Shown here: positions 48,260-58,659 of the stretch, piece by piece
How positions within the stretch are numbered: the stretch's first letter is position 1
Layout: the number at the start of each line of letters is the position of its first letter
NCBI RefSeq assembly: GCF_036864975.1
Contig: NZ_CP104311.1
Coordinates: forward strand, 186,001-250,000
Origin: Methylococcus capsulatus
Lineage (GTDB): Bacteria > Pseudomonadota > Gammaproteobacteria > Methylococcales > Methylococcaceae
Direction of reading: 5' to 3'
DNA: 64,000 bases
Program-made: the position numbers and the translations under genes
Notes under the pieces: model-generated
Database searches by the model: none
The model's input: only the letters and a program-made list of their open reading frames with translations
Told to the model about the DNA's origin: nothing

Positions 48260-48670
48260 ATGACGCAGCCGACGGCAGAACTCGTTTCCATCGTCCACGA
48301 CAAGGTTCCCAACCGGATCCGCTTCCGGGTGCCGCTCATCCGCTACCGGCAGACCTATGCCGAAATCCTCAAACAGTCGATTCTCAAGGATTCAGCGGCC
48401 AAGGGCATTTACCACGCCGAGCCCAACATCACGACCGGAACCCTCCTGGTCAAGTATCATCCGGCCATTCACAGCGAGGCCCAGGTGGTGGAACTGGTGC
48501 GGTCGACGGTGGCAAACCTTTCGACGGGAAGCATTGAGATCACGGCCAAACACAAGAATCCCCGTATCGGCAAGATGAGACCTGGCGCTTTCTTCACCCG
48601 GGAACTGGTCGTGAGCATCGTCGGCAACGTGGTGGCCGGTCTCATTCTCGCCTTTGTCGCCACCCGCTGA
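48260..48670 (+). CDS. HMA2-like domain protein with C-terminal membrane anchor
   Basis: 136 residues. The N-terminal ~90 residues have the beta-alpha-beta pattern of a heavy-metal-associated fold (IVHDKVPNRIRFRVPLI, GIYHAEPNITTGTLLVKYHP) but without the CxxC metal site, as in HMA2-type proteins. A basic linker (AKHKNPRIGKMRPG) leads to one C-terminal helix (LVVSIVGNVVAGLILAFV). The role could be in membrane metal handling or protein contact; unknown. The ATG at 48260 is 101 bases from the divergent gene. Confidence 0.8.
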   Translation: MTQPTAELVSIVHDKVPNRIRFRVPLIRYRQTYAEILKQSILKDSAAKGIYHAEPNITTGTLLVKYHPAIHSEAQVVELVRSTVANLSTGSIEITAKHKNPRIGKMRPGAFFTRELVVSIVGNVVAGLILAFVATR

Positions 48671-48676
48671 GGGGGC

Positions 48677-49840
48677 TCATCGGCACAGGAGGCGCTTCAC
48701 CGCCCGCCGCCAACGCATGGGTAGGAAATGGGTGAAAACCCGGCGCAGATGGGCGGCCATCAGGACGGGGTCGCTCCAGGGCGCATCGCTCCAGCACCGC
48801 AAGAGACTGTCAAGGTCGCGTTCGCTGACGGCACGGTAAAGGCTTTGCGGGAACAGGTGGATCACCCGGCCGCATGCCGCTGCGGATGGCTCCCGGCATC
48901 CAGCACCGCGCGTGCCGGCGAGCATGGCGCGGAAGGCGTCCGCAAAGCGGACCCCCGAATGCACGTCGAGGTGATAGGTCGGTGTGGGTCTGGGGTTGAA
49001 TTCAATCAGATACACACGATTCCGTTCCACATCGTGGATCCAGTCCACGCCGGCGAAACCGCGAAATCCGCTCAGCGCGCCCACGCCGGCGAGCATCGGC
49101 CCGATATCGCGGTGGACCATCGCCTCGCGGGCGCAGGAAGATGCCATCGGCCTCGGCCAGCACAGCCGGGAATACCAGGAGTGCCAGCACACCGGCACGC
49201 CACGGTCGAACAGCACGTCGGAGGAACCGACCTGGCCGTCGACAAACTGCTGGACCAGCATCACGCCATTGCCTTCGTCCAACAGATGGAAGACCGCCTC
49301 CAGTTCAGCCTCTCCCGCCACTTTGCGGACGCCCGAACCGCTGGAACCGTACGGACTCTTGAGCATGACGGGATAGCCCAAGACCCGCGCCGCGGCCTTG
49401 ACTTCGGCCAGACCGGTGCAGACTTCGAATTTCGGAATGGTTAGACCTGCTGCGCCAGCCGCCCGCTGAAAGGCCGATTTCGACAGGATCACTTCGACGG
49501 CGTCGCTGCTGCGGTGCTCGACCGGAAACCAGCCATCCAGCCATGCCTCGCCACGATGCCGTGCGATGACCGTGAGGGTCGGTTCGTCGCCGACGATGAC
49601 GTGGTGGAAATGCCGCTCGGTCAGTAAAGTCCGGAGCCGACCGGTCAGCGCTTCCGGTTCGGCCGCCGTGACAACGTGGCGGGTGACAAAACGCGAACGC
49701 GCCACCGCCAGCCCATGCGGCGCCAACAGCGTCACCCGGCAGCCGGCATCGTGCAGAAGACGAGGGAACCGGGCGATGCCGACGGCGTCGATGCCAACGA
49801 CCAGCAGAACGTCGAATTCCACCCCCCCATTACCTGTCAC
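48677..49840 (-). CDS. ATP-grasp family enzyme
   Basis: 387 residues from GTG 49840 (another GTG lies 18 bases later; GGGAGGAA precedes the first). The ATP-grasp fold is clear: N-terminal Rossmann-like domain (VLLVVGIDAVGIARFPRLL), LGYPVMLKSPYGSSGSGVRKV as the lysine and glycine loop, VQQFVDGQVGSSDVLF, and YLIEFNPRPTPTYH with the metal Glu and Asn. Such enzymes join a carboxylate to an amine or thiol; the substrate cannot be told. 30 bases downstream of ppiD and same strand. Confidence 0.88.
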   Translation of the reverse strand: MTGNGGVEFDVLLVVGIDAVGIARFPRLLHDAGCRVTLLAPHGLAVARSRFVTRHVVTAAEPEALTGRLRTLLTERHFHHVIVGDEPTLTVIARHRGEAWLDGWFPVEHRSSDAVEVILSKSAFQRAAGAAGLTIPKFEVCTGLAEVKAAARVLGYPVMLKSPYGSSGSGVRKVAGEAELEAVFHLLDEGNGVMLVQQFVDGQVGSSDVLFDRGVPVCWHSWYSRLCWPRPMASSCAREAMVHRDIGPMLAGVGALSGFRGFAGVDWIHDVERNRVYLIEFNPRPTPTYHLDVHSGVRFADAFRAMLAGTRGAGCREPSAAACGRVIHLFPQSLYRAVSERDLDSLLRCWSDAPWSDPVLMAAHLRRVFTHFLPMRWRRAVKRLLCR

Positions 49841-49870
49841 TTCCTCCCGCGTCGATGACTGCGACTCGGA

Positions 49871-51736
49871 TCAGTCCAGCTCGGGCTTGATATAGACATC
49901 CGCGCTTCTGCGCATCTCCGCCACGAAGGCGGCGAACTCCCTCTGGCCGGCACCCCGCGCCAAAGACTGGCGCACGGTGTCCATGTCCTTTTCAGCCTCG
50001 GGCGACACCTCGCCTTCCTTGATCGCCGCAATCCGGAGGATCGCCTGGTCGCCGTTTTCGAGCTCCACCAGGATCGGATGGTTCAACTCCCGGGTTCCGA
50101 ACGCAGCATTCACGATGGGAGCTGCCACTCCGGAGGCATCCCGCTTGATGGTGAGAGGTCCGGTGACCTTCCAGTTTTGGGCTTTCGCCACATCCCCCAG
50201 GCTCTTCCCTGTTCCGATCTGTTTAAGCGCAGCCTCCGCGAGATCTTTGGTCTTCTGCCTAGCCGCCCGAACGCGCAACAAGGTGACGATCCGGTCGCGG
50301 ACTTCCGCAAGTGGGCGGGTTTCGGCGGGACGATGTTCTTTCAGCCTGAGTACGACGACCTTGTCCGCCCCGATCTCGATGACATCGCTGTTCTTGCCGC
50401 CCAGCACCTCGTCGCTGAAAGCCGCCTTGCGCACACTCTCCTCTGCAAAAATTCCCTCCCCGCTCTCCCGGGTGAACGGCCCGCTCTCCTCGACCTTAAG
50501 CCCCAGCGCCTGAGCCGCCGGCTCCAGCGTATCGGGGTGTTCGAAGGCGGATTCGGTGAGCTTCTGTCCCAAGTCGTAGAACCGATTCTCCGCCGCATTC
50601 CTGCGAAAACCGGCGGCGACTTCGTCCTTCACCTCATCATACGGCTTGATGGTGGCGGGCGTGAGCTCCGTCACCTTGATCAAATGGTAGCCGAAGGACG
50701 TTCGGACCGGTTCGGACACCTCACCCTGCGACAGCGCCAATGCTGCTTTCTCGAAGTTCGGCTCCATGGCCCCCTTGGTCACCACGCCGAGGTCGCCCCC
50801 CTTCTCGGCAGACACCCGATCGTCGGAAGTATCCTTCGCGAGCGTGGCGAAATCCTCTCCTTTGAGCACACGATCCCGGAGCTGTTGGATCTTGGCCAGC
50901 GCAGCGGCCTCGTCCCCGGGCTTGGCTGGATCCACGGTGACGAGGATGTGGCTCACTTTCCGCCGTTCTTCCGTGGTGAAGGCGGCCTTTTGTTCCTCAT
51001 AGAAGTTCCTCAGATCCTCCTCGCTGGGCTTCACCTCTTTCGCCACATCGTCGAGGCTCAGTGAAAGGTAACTGACGGTGACGGTTTCGGGGGACTGGAA
51101 CTCGTCCGGGTGCGACCGGTAATACGCCTCGATCGATGACTCGGCCACCTCTTCATCGGCCTTCGCCAGCGGCACCGTCGCGAACTCGATTTCACGCTCC
51201 TGGTTCATCAGGCGGAAAAATGCCCTCACCTGTTGCCGGCTGGCGAAAGCGGTATCGGTGATGCCCCGACGAAACTGCTCCATCAAGAGAGCACGCTTGA
51301 CCTGCTCGACGAAAACGGGCGAATTCATCCCTTGCGCCGAAAGCATGACATTGTACTTGTCCTTGTCGAATTTGCCGTCGGTCTGGAAATACGGCAGCGT
51401 CTGGATGAAAGCACGCACCGCCGATTCCGGGACGGCCAGCCCTTCACCCGCCGCGGCCTGCGAAATCAGCTCATCGCGCACCAGACGTTCGAGTGCCTGC
51501 CGTTTCAGCTGCTTTTCGTCGACATCCCCCAGACCGACCAGATTGGCCAAATCCTGCTGATAAGCCTGGACCACGTCGCGTTCGTAGAAATCCCGGTCAC
51601 CGACGACCGCTACAGGTGCTTCCTTGCTCGAATCGAAATAGTTGTTGATTCCCCAAAAGGCAAAAGGAATACCCACCAGAATCAACATCGCCCAGGCGAA
51701 AATCCCCTGCGCTTTGTCACGAATGGCCTGCAGCAT
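49871..51736 (-). CDS. ppiD: Periplasmic chaperone/peptidyl-prolyl isomerase PpiD
   Basis: 621 residues. An N-terminal membrane anchor (IFAWAMLILVGIPFAFWGIN) is followed by a SurA-type chaperone domain (VVGDRDFYERDVVQAYQQDL), one parvulin domain (RRKVSHILVTVDPAKPGDEA to FGYHLIKVTEL) and a C-terminal extension. It assists folding of secreted and outer-membrane proteins at the Sec exit. Position after hupB is the same as in E. coli, but two tRNA genes and a terminator intervene here. Confidence 0.96.
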   Translation of the reverse strand: MLQAIRDKAQGIFAWAMLILVGIPFAFWGINNYFDSSKEAPVAVVGDRDFYERDVVQAYQQDLANLVGLGDVDEKQLKRQALERLVRDELISQAAAGEGLAVPESAVRAFIQTLPYFQTDGKFDKDKYNVMLSAQGMNSPVFVEQVKRALLMEQFRRGITDTAFASRQQVRAFFRLMNQEREIEFATVPLAKADEEVAESSIEAYYRSHPDEFQSPETVTVSYLSLSLDDVAKEVKPSEEDLRNFYEEQKAAFTTEERRKVSHILVTVDPAKPGDEAAALAKIQQLRDRVLKGEDFATLAKDTSDDRVSAEKGGDLGVVTKGAMEPNFEKAALALSQGEVSEPVRTSFGYHLIKVTELTPATIKPYDEVKDEVAAGFRRNAAENRFYDLGQKLTESAFEHPDTLEPAAQALGLKVEESGPFTRESGEGIFAEESVRKAAFSDEVLGGKNSDVIEIGADKVVVLRLKEHRPAETRPLAEVRDRIVTLLRVRAARQKTKDLAEAALKQIGTGKSLGDVAKAQNWKVTGPLTIKRDASGVAAPIVNAAFGTRELNHPILVELENGDQAILRIAAIKEGEVSPEAEKDMDTVRQSLARGAGQREFAAFVAEMRRSADVYIKPELD

Positions 51737-51785
51737 ATATCGGTACCGAAATGACTATCGTTGATGGATACGACAAACTAGAGCC

Positions 51786-51816
51786 AAAAAAAAACCCCAG
51801 CGAATGCCTGGGGTTT
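51786..51816 (-). terminator. Intrinsic terminator after tRNA-Asp
   Basis: Minus-strand 9-bp stem (51808-51816 with 51792-51800), 7-base loop and a run of at least seven T residues. It lies 6 bases past the tRNA 3' end and closes the hupB-tRNA transcript before ppiD. Confidence 0.92.
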
Positions 51817-51821
51817 CGATA

Positions 51822-51898
51822 TGGCGGAGCGGACGGGGCTCGAACCCGCGACCCCCGGCGTGACAGGCCGGTATTCTGACCAACTGAACTACCGCTCC
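51822..51898 (-). tRNA. tRNA-Asp (GTC)
   Basis: 77 bases with encoded CCA. Acceptor stem GGAGCGG pairs with CCGCTCC; D-arm TAGTTCAGTTGGT; anticodon stem-loop with GTC; T-arm GGGTTCGAGCCCC. 16 bases from tRNA-Val. Confidence 0.98.
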
Positions 51899-51914
51899 AA
51901 TGATCCGATTCTCT

Positions 51915-51990
51915 TGGTGGGTGCTGTAGGGATCGAACCTACGACCCTCGCCTTGTAAGGGCGATGCTCTCCCAGCTGAGCTAAGCACCC
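51915..51990 (-). tRNA. tRNA-Val (TAC)
   Basis: 76 bases with encoded CCA. Acceptor stem GGGTGCT pairs with AGCACCC; D-arm TAGCTCAGCTGGGAGAGC; anticodon TAC in CCTTACAAG; T-arm GTAGGTTCGATCCCTAC. Begins 14 bases after the hupB stop, leaving no room for a separate promoter. Confidence 0.98.
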
Positions 51991-52004
51991 CAACTGAAGA
52001 AGAA

Positions 52005-52277
52005 CTAGTTTACAGCATCTTTGAGCGCTTTGCCACACTTGAACGACGGAATTTTTGCAGCCTTGATGGTGATGCTATCGCCCGTCTGCGGATTACGCCC
52101 CTGACGCTCTGCGCGTTCCTTGACCACGAACGAACCGAACCCGACCAACGAGACCGTATCGCCATTCTTCAACGCACCGGTGATTGCGTCGATCACGGCA
52201 TCCAGAGCACGCCCCGCATCGGCCTTAGTGAGATTGGCCGCATCGGCGATAGCTTCAATCAGTTCCGCTTTATTCAT
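52005..52277 (-). CDS. hupB: DNA-binding protein HU-beta
   Basis: 90 residues, the standard HU length. [20 protein letters not shown] starts the dimerisation helices; the DNA-binding arm contains [20 protein letters not shown] with the intercalating Pro region. A nucleoid protein. AGGGGAAAG precedes the ATG. It has its own promoter downstream of lon and appears to be transcribed together with two tRNA genes. Confidence 0.98.
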   Translation of the reverse strand: MNKAELIEAIADAANLTKADAGRALDAVIDAITGALKNGDTVSLVGFGSFVVKERAERQGRNPQTGDSITIKAAKIPSFKCGKALKDAVN

Positions 52278-52365
52278 TTCTTTCCCCTATTTGAGTTGAC
52301 TGCACCGCTGCATCGAAAAGCCGGGCCGTGAATCCAGTGGAACTGGCGTTCCCCGTAGCTGCCGC

Positions 52366-52395
52366 ACTTTAGCAGTGCAAAAAAAGTGATGTCAA
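52366..52395 (-). promoter_or_regulatory. Sigma-70 promoter for hupB
   Basis: Minus-strand -35 TTGACA (perfect, 52390-52395), 18-base spacer containing a T7 run, -10 TAAAGT (52366-52371). The leader to hupB is about 80 bases. Confidence 0.7.
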
Positions 52396-52431
52396 GGCGC
52401 GCAAGCCCCGGAATTCTTGCCCTCCGGCCCT

Positions 52432-54858
52432 TCAATGCGCAGTCAGACCACCGTTCGCCCCCACCGTTTTCGGAGCACACTCCTCAGCTGGAGGCGGTAC
52501 CCGCTCGGCAGGTCCCGGCAATCGCTGCAAAGCTACGGCTAGCACTTCATCGATCCACCTGACAGTCCGGATATCCAGGTCCTGCTTGATGTTCCTGGGT
52601 ATTTCGGCCAAGTCTTTTTCATTTTCCTTGGGAATCAGGACCGTCGTGATACCGCCGCGGTGTGCCGCCAGCAGCTTTTCCTTCAGTCCGCCGATGGGCA
52701 GCACCTCGCCACGCAAAGTGATTTCACCGGTCATGGCTACGTCCGAACGCACCGGGATGCCGGTGAGCGCTGAAACGAGGGCCGTGCACATACCGATACC
52801 CGCACTCGGTCCATCCTTGGGCGTCGCGCCTTCGGGTACGTGGATGTGGACATCGTGCTTCTGGTAAAAGGCTGGATCGATACCCAGCGCTTCGGCGCGG
52901 CTGCGGACCACGGTCACCGCCGTCTGAATCGATTCCTGCATGACTTCGCCGAGCTTGCCGGTATAGGTTTGCTTGCCGGTACCCGGCATGACCACAGCCT
53001 CGATCGTCAGCAGTTCCCCACCCACTTCGGTCCAGGCCAGCCCCGTGACCTGCCCGACCTGGTCACTTTCTTCGGCGCGGCCGAAACGGAAGCGCGGCAC
53101 GCCGAGGTAATCGGCCAGATTGCGTGGAGTGACCGACACTTTCTTGTGGCTGGGCTTGAGCAGCAGATTCTTGACCACCTTCCGGCAGATCTTGGCGATT
53201 TCCCGCTCCAGACTACGGACCCCGGCCTCGCGGGTGTAATAGCGGATGATGTCGCGGACGGCCACTTCGCTGATATGCAGCTCGCTGTCCTTCAGTCCGC
53301 AGTTTTTCATCTGCTTGGGCACCAGATAGCGCATCGCGATGTTGACCTTCTCATCCTCGGTGTAACCGGCAAGGCGGATGATTTCCATGCGATCCAGCAG
53401 CGCCGGCGGGATGTTGAGCGTATTCGCCGTGGCCACGAACATGACCTCGGATAAATCGAAGTCCACTTCCAGGTAATGGTCGGCAAAGGCATGGTTCTGT
53501 TCCGGGTCCAGCACCTCGAGCAGGGCAGATGCTGGATCGCCACGGAAGTCCATGGCCATCTTGTCGATCTCGTCCAGCATGAACATCGGGTTCCGCGTCT
53601 TCACCTTGACCAGATTCTGCAGGATCTTACCCGGCATCGAACCGATGTAGGTCCGCCGGTGACCGCGGATCTCGGCCTCGTCACGGACGCCGCCCAAGGC
53701 CATGCGGACGTATTTTCGATTGGTCGCGCGGGCGATGGACTGCCCCAGGGATGTCTTGCCGACGCCGGGCGGTCCTACCAGACAAAGAATCGGCCCTCTG
53801 ATCTTCTTGACGCGCTGCTGCACCGCCAGATATTCCAGGATGCGCTCCTTGACCTTCTCGAGCCCATAGTGCTCGGCTTCGAGGATTTCCTCCGCCTGCT
53901 GCAGATCGTGACGCACCTTGGTGCGCTTCTTCCATGGCAGGTTCACGATCCAGTCGATGTAGTTGCGGACCACCGTGGCTTCTGCCGACATGGGGGACAT
54001 GAGCTTCAGCTTGTTGAGCTCGGTTTCCGCCTTGGTCCTGGCCGCCTGCGGCATGCCGGCCTTTTCGATCTTCCGGGCCAGCTCCTCGAATTCGTTGGGC
54101 ACCTCCTCCATCTCGCCCAACTCCTTCTGAATGGCCTTCATCTGTTCATTCAGATAGTACTCGCGCTGGTTCTTCTCCATCTGCTGCTTGACGCGGCCGC
54201 GCACACGCCGCTCCATCTCCAGCATGTCGACTTCGGCTTCCATCAGGCTGATCAGCTTTTCCAGCCGGGCCGAGACTGCGCTGTTTTCCAGGATCGCCTG
54301 CTTGTCCTCGATCTTGATCGTCATATGGGCGGCGATGGTGTCGGCGAGCCGCGCCGGATCGTCGATCCCGGATAGCGAGTTGAGCACTTCAGGAGGGATA
54401 CGCTTGTTCAGCTTGACATACTGGTCGAAGGTATTGGTTGCTGTGCGCATCAGGACATCCAGCTCCCGCTCATCGATGCCGGGAACCTCCCGGATCTCGG
54501 ACACGCTGGCGCTGTAATGCCTGTCCGTGAGGCGGATGTCCTCCACCCGGCAGCGCTGAGCCCCTTCCACCAGCACCTTTACGGTGCCGTCCGGCAATTT
54601 CAGCAATTGCAGGATATTGGAGAGCGTACCTACCCGGTAGAGATCGTCGAATCCGGGATCATCGACCTCCGCATCTTTCTGCGCCAACAGCAAGACCTGT
54701 TTGCCGTCCCGCATCGCGCTGTCCAGCGCAAAAATCGATTTTTCCCGCCCGACGAACAAGGGGATAACCATGTGGGGATAGACCACCACATCGCGCAAAG
54801 GCAATACCGGAACCCACCGCCCGCCGCTCATGCCGTGTTCGACGCCTGAATTTTCCAT
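52432..54858 (-). CDS. lon: ATP-dependent protease Lon
   Basis: 808 residues from ATG 54858 (AAGG about 8 bases upstream; a GTG nine bases earlier is less well placed). N-terminal substrate domain [25 protein letters not shown]+ module with Walker [12 protein letters not shown] and Walker [10 protein letters not shown], and the protease domain with the Ser-Lys pair in [12 protein letters not shown] and [12 protein letters not shown]. Degrades misfolded and short-lived regulators. A heat-shock-like promoter lies just upstream. Confidence 0.98.
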   Translation of the reverse strand: MENSGVEHGMSGGRWVPVLPLRDVVVYPHMVIPLFVGREKSIFALDSAMRDGKQVLLLAQKDAEVDDPGFDDLYRVGTLSNILQLLKLPDGTVKVLVEGAQRCRVEDIRLTDRHYSASVSEIREVPGIDERELDVLMRTATNTFDQYVKLNKRIPPEVLNSLSGIDDPARLADTIAAHMTIKIEDKQAILENSAVSARLEKLISLMEAEVDMLEMERRVRGRVKQQMEKNQREYYLNEQMKAIQKELGEMEEVPNEFEELARKIEKAGMPQAARTKAETELNKLKLMSPMSAEATVVRNYIDWIVNLPWKKRTKVRHDLQQAEEILEAEHYGLEKVKERILEYLAVQQRVKKIRGPILCLVGPPGVGKTSLGQSIARATNRKYVRMALGGVRDEAEIRGHRRTYIGSMPGKILQNLVKVKTRNPMFMLDEIDKMAMDFRGDPASALLEVLDPEQNHAFADHYLEVDFDLSEVMFVATANTLNIPPALLDRMEIIRLAGYTEDEKVNIAMRYLVPKQMKNCGLKDSELHISEVAVRDIIRYYTREAGVRSLEREIAKICRKVVKNLLLKPSHKKVSVTPRNLADYLGVPRFRFGRAEESDQVGQVTGLAWTEVGGELLTIEAVVMPGTGKQTYTGKLGEVMQESIQTAVTVVRSRAEALGIDPAFYQKHDVHIHVPEGATPKDGPSAGIGMCTALVSALTGIPVRSDVAMTGEITLRGEVLPIGGLKEKLLAAHRGGITTVLIPKENEKDLAEIPRNIKQDLDIRTVRWIDEVLAVALQRLPGPAERVPPPAEECAPKTVGANGGLTAH

Positions 54859-54897
54859 CGGAAGCACCTTCTCGATTGTCTTAAAGTCACGTCAGTG

Positions 54898-54925
54898 AGT
54901 TGAGGCCAAGGCGCGCAATTACAAG
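54898..54925 (-). promoter_or_regulatory. Heat-shock (sigma-32-like) promoter for lon
   Basis: Minus-strand -35 CTTGTAA (54919-54925; consensus CTTGAAA), 13-base spacer and -10 CCTCAACT (54898-54905; consensus CCCCATNT). The fit and the location before lon support heat-shock control, as in E. coli. Confidence 0.6.
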
Positions 54926-54974
54926 CATGGTTCGTGACAAAATGCGCACACGCCGGCGAGGATCCCGCGGCAGA

Positions 54975-56258
54975 TCACTCCGCTGCTGCCGCCTGCTTTT
55001 CCAGACTGTTGTCGTAAATCATCAGAGGCTCACTTTCGCCGTTGATGACTTTTTCGTCGACGACCACCTTGGAAATCCGGTCCGAGGAAGGCAGCTCATA
55101 CATCGTGTCCAGCAGCGTGTGCTCGAGTATGGTCCGCAGCCCCCGTGCGCCGGTCTTGCGTGCCATCGCCTTGCGGGCGATGGCACCCAGCGCGTCTTCA
55201 CGGATTTCCAGTTCACAGGACTCCATTTCGAACAGCCGCCGGTACTGCTTGACCAAAGCATTCTTCGGCTCGGTCAGGATACGCACCAGCGCCGCCTCAT
55301 CCAGCTCTTCCAGCGTCGCCACCACCGGCAGGCGCCCGACGAATTCCGGAATCAGACCGTAGCGGATCAGATCCTCCGCCTCGACATCGGCGAGCACCTC
55401 ACCGACGTTGCGACTGTCATCCTTGCTCTTGACGTCCGCGGCGAACCCGATGCCGCCCTGCTCGGAACGCGAGCGGATGATCTTCTCCAGCCCCGCGAAG
55501 GCGCCGCCGCAGATGAACAGGATGTTGGCGGTGTTGACCTGCAGAAATTCCTGCTGCGGGTGTTTACGCCCACCCTGCGGCGGCACGGAAGCCACGGTCC
55601 CTTCGATCAGCTTGAGCAAGGCCTGCTGCACGCCTTCGCCGGAGACATCACGGGTGATCGAAGGATTGTCTGCCTTGCGGGAAATCTTGTCGATCTCGTC
55701 GATGTAGACAATGCCCTGCTCCGCCTTTTCGACGTCGTAGTCGCATTTCTGCAGGATCTTCTGGATGATGTTCTCGACGTCTTCCCCCACATAGCCCGCT
55801 TCGGTCAGCGTAGTGGCGTCGGCGATGGTGAAAGGCACGTCGAGCAGGCGCGCGAGCGTTTCCGCCAGCAAGGTCTTGCCCGAACCGGTCGGACCGATCA
55901 GGAGGATGTTGCTCTTGGCCAGCTCGACTTCGTTCTTCTTGCCGTGGCTATGGGCACGCAGCCGCTTATAATGATTGTAGACGGCGACCGAAAGAATCCG
56001 CTTGGCCTTCTCCTGGCCAATCACATATTCATCCAGAACTTTCTTGATCTCTTTCGGCTTGGGCAGCTTATCGGCACCCGTCGAGACGCTCTCCTGCAAC
56101 TCCTCGCGGATGATATCGTTGCACAGCTCGACGCATTCATCGCAGACAAACACCGCCGGACCCGCAATCAGCTTGCGGACCTCGTGCTGGCTTTTCCCGC
56201 AGAATGAGCAATATAGGAGCTTACCGCCGCTGTCTTTGCCGTGTTTATCCTCGCTCAT
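54975..56258 (-). CDS. clpX: ATP-dependent Clp protease, ATP-binding subunit ClpX
   Basis: 427 residues from ATG 56258 (GAGG seven bases upstream). The N-terminal zinc-binding domain has CSFCGKSQ and CDECVELC; the AAA+ module has Walker [15 protein letters not shown], Walker B YIDEIDK and sensor segments. The pore and ClpP-docking regions can be followed. Unfoldase for ClpP. 97 bases separate it from clpP. Confidence 0.98.
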   Translation of the reverse strand: MSEDKHGKDSGGKLLYCSFCGKSQHEVRKLIAGPAVFVCDECVELCNDIIREELQESVSTGADKLPKPKEIKKVLDEYVIGQEKAKRILSVAVYNHYKRLRAHSHGKKNEVELAKSNILLIGPTGSGKTLLAETLARLLDVPFTIADATTLTEAGYVGEDVENIIQKILQKCDYDVEKAEQGIVYIDEIDKISRKADNPSITRDVSGEGVQQALLKLIEGTVASVPPQGGRKHPQQEFLQVNTANILFICGGAFAGLEKIIRSRSEQGGIGFAADVKSKDDSRNVGEVLADVEAEDLIRYGLIPEFVGRLPVVATLEELDEAALVRILTEPKNALVKQYRRLFEMESCELEIREDALGAIARKAMARKTGARGLRTILEHTLLDTMYELPSSDRISKVVVDEKVINGESEPLMIYDNSLEKQAAAAE

Positions 56259-56355
56259 CGCTTTACCTCTTCGTTTTCCGCAGCAGAATCCGCCCACTGG
56301 ACGGACCCGCGACTGCAGCCGGTACCCCTCTTACGGGCTCCAATCTATCCGACAT

Positions 56356-56994
56356 TCACGCCGCTGTCACGGTCCGGTGGGTCAACACCCTGTCGATCAG
56401 ACCATAACTCACCGCATCGTCTCCACCCATGAAGTTGTCGCGATCGGTGTCGATCTGGATCTTTTCGAGGGGTTGGCCGGTATGGCGGGCGAGAATCTTA
56501 TTGAGACGGTCGCGGACCGCCAGAATCTCCCGGGCATGGATGTCGATGTCCGATGCCTGGCCCTGGAAGCCGCCCAGCGGCTGGTGGATCATGATCCGTG
56601 AGTGCGGCAGGCAGTAGCGCTTGCCGGCCGCACCACCGGCCAGCAGCAGCGCACCCATGCTGGCGGCCTGGCCGACGCACAGCGTACTGACGTCGGGCTT
56701 GATGAACTGCATGGTGTCGTAGATCGCCAGGCCCGCCGTCACCACACCACCCGGCGAATTGATGTAGAGATGGATGTCTTTGTCGGGATTCTCCGATTCC
56801 AGGAACAGCAACTGCGCGATCACCAGATTGGCCATGTAGTCCTCGACCGGCCCCACCAGGAAGATGACCCGCTCTTTCAGCAACCGCGAATAGATGTCGA
56901 AGGCCCGCTCGCCGCGCGCCGATTGCTCGATCACGATGGGCACCAGCCCACCCGCCGCAGTTTCGGCCTGCTTCAGACCCATGTTGCCCATCAT
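56356..56994 (-). CDS. clpP: ATP-dependent Clp protease, proteolytic subunit ClpP
   Basis: 212 residues from the first of two adjacent ATGs at 56994 (AGAGGG six bases upstream); a further upstream GTG overlaps tig. The catalytic Ser is in [11 protein letters not shown], His in [12 protein letters not shown] and Asp in the DTDRD region, all intact. Propeptide region [12 protein letters not shown] precedes the mature protease. Part of tig-clpP-clpX, 11 bases after tig. Confidence 0.98.
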   Translation of the reverse strand: MMGNMGLKQAETAAGGLVPIVIEQSARGERAFDIYSRLLKERVIFLVGPVEDYMANLVIAQLLFLESENPDKDIHLYINSPGGVVTAGLAIYDTMQFIKPDVSTLCVGQAASMGALLLAGGAAGKRYCLPHSRIMIHQPLGGFQGQASDIDIHAREILAVRDRLNKILARHTGQPLEKIQIDTDRDNFMGGDDAVSYGLIDRVLTHRTVTAA

Positions 56995-57005
56995 CCTCGA
57001 CCCTC

Positions 57006-58328
57006 TCACAATTGGGGTTGCTGTTCCGTGGCACCGGCCGGCGCCATGAGCTTAGCGAAATCCACACGCTGCTCCGTCACTGACGCCTTGGACAGAATCA
57101 GATCTACGACCTGCTCCTCCAGCACAAGGTTTTCGATTTCGCGCAGGTTGCTCTTGTCGGAATAGTACCAGTTGACGACCTGCTCCGGATTTTCATAGCT
57201 CTGGGCCTGCTCCTCGACGGTGGACCGCACCCGCTTACGGTCCACGCTGAGCTTGTTGTCCTCGATCAGCTTGCTCAGGATCAAGCCCAGAGCCACGCGC
57301 CGTTTCGCCAGCGGGGTGTAGCGATCTTTCAGGGTGTCCAGTTCGACCCCCGCATCCCCCCGCTCGGCCAACTTGAAATAGGGCTGCAACAGGTCATTCA
57401 GTTCGTCCGCCACGAGCACTTCGGGCAAGGTGAAGGAATTGGCCGCCAGCAAGGCGTCCAGGACGGCCGATTTGGTGCGGACCTTGAGGGCTCGCCGCAT
57501 TTCGCGCTCCATGTTGGCCCGGACGTCGGCCTTGAACGCCTCGACATCGCCATCCACACCGAAAGCCTTGACGAAATCCGCATCGACTTCCGGCAGCACG
57601 CTCTCGTTGACCGCGACGACTTCGACATCGAACGAAGCCGTCCTGCCGGCCAGTTTCTCGTTGCTGAAGTCCGCGGGTATGTCCAGTTCAAAGACCAGCC
57701 GGCTTCCCACTTCAGCCCCGATCAGTTTTTCCTCGAACCCCGGGATCAATGGCCCTCCCCCCAGCACGACGTGGAAATTTTCGAGCCGGCCATTGGTGAA
57801 GCTTTCTTCCCCCACCTTGCCTTCGAAATGGATCACCACCTCGTCGTTCATGGCGGCCGGACGCTCCACGGCGCTCCAGGTACGGCGCTGTTCCCGCAGC
57901 TTTTGCACCATCGCTTCGAGATCGGCATCCGTCACTTCACAGGTGAAACGCGGGCACTGCAGGTTCTCCAGGGAGGCCAGTTCGAAGTCCGGAAGAACTT
58001 CGAAGTCCGCGGTGTATGAGAGTCCTTCGCCTTCCCCGATGACCGTCGCCGTGATCCGTGGCATTCCGGCCGGTCTCAGGTTTTCGTCGCTCACGGCTTG
58101 ATGGAAACTGGACTGGATCATCTCCGACAGCACCTCTTCCCGCACCTGCGCGCCATAGCGCTTGCGGACCAGGCTGGCGGGCGCCTTGCCGGGGCGGAAG
58201 CCATCCAGCCTGACCTCACGGGTCAAGGATTTCAGGCGCGATTCGACCTGTTCCCGGATCTTCTCTTCGGGGACGTTCACGGTCATTTTCCGGTTCAACT
58301 CGGAGACGGCTTCAACGGACACTTGCAT
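57006..58328 (-). CDS. tig: Trigger factor
   Basis: 440 residues, full length. N-terminal ribosome-docking domain with the signature GFRPGKAP ([19 protein letters not shown]), central FKBP-like PPIase domain ([20 protein letters not shown]), and the helical C-terminal chaperone arms. Binds nascent chains at the tunnel exit. Read from the tRNA-Leu side; 104 bases separate the two, without a T-run terminator. Confidence 0.98.
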   Translation of the reverse strand: MQVSVEAVSELNRKMTVNVPEEKIREQVESRLKSLTREVRLDGFRPGKAPASLVRKRYGAQVREEVLSEMIQSSFHQAVSDENLRPAGMPRITATVIGEGEGLSYTADFEVLPDFELASLENLQCPRFTCEVTDADLEAMVQKLREQRRTWSAVERPAAMNDEVVIHFEGKVGEESFTNGRLENFHVVLGGGPLIPGFEEKLIGAEVGSRLVFELDIPADFSNEKLAGRTASFDVEVVAVNESVLPEVDADFVKAFGVDGDVEAFKADVRANMEREMRRALKVRTKSAVLDALLAANSFTLPEVLVADELNDLLQPYFKLAERGDAGVELDTLKDRYTPLAKRRVALGLILSKLIEDNKLSVDRKRVRSTVEEQAQSYENPEQVVNWYYSDKSNLREIENLVLEEQVVDLILSKASVTEQRVDFAKLMAPAGATEQQPQL

Positions 58329-58432
58329 ACTCGAAATACCTCGGGTTCAACTTGGGCGTGGGTGCGTTCAATCGGGGATATGCCGGACCCGCATCACCGC
58401 TCAAACGCGGATGACGGACAGGCTGACAAGAG

Positions 58433-58517
58433 TGGTGCGAATGGAGAGACTCGAACTCTCAAGGGTTTCCCCACTGGAATCTAAATCCAGCGCGTCTACC
58501 AGTTTCGCCACATTCGC
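58433..58517 (-). tRNA. tRNA-Leu (TAG)
   Basis: 85 bases including CCA. Acceptor stem GCGAATG pairs with CATTCGC; long variable arm of a class II tRNA; anticodon TAG in ATTTAGA; T-arm GAGTTCGAGTCTC. Located just upstream of tig, as in Pseudomonas and relatives. Confidence 0.98.
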
Positions 58518-58534
58518 AATGAAATCATGGTTCA

Positions 58535-58540
58535 ATTATA
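58535..58540 (-). promoter_or_regulatory. -10 element for tRNA-Leu
   Basis: Perfect minus-strand TATAAT 17 bases upstream of the mature tRNA 5' end. No good -35 at 17 bases was found. Confidence 0.5.
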
Positions 58541-58659
58541 CTCGCGACGTCTGGCAAGACGGGCGCCAGGGAAGCGCGGAAATGGCAGACGATTGGGCCG
58601 GTTTCGGCAAAAAATCACGCCGTATTATAGGGATTTCAACAAATTTTCACATCCTCCCA

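Noticed and set aside
58162-58659. Longer N-terminus for the CPBP protease reading through the tRNA-Leu gene
   Set aside because: It would be antisense to the tRNA and tig; the ATG at 58660 begins directly before the first membrane helix.
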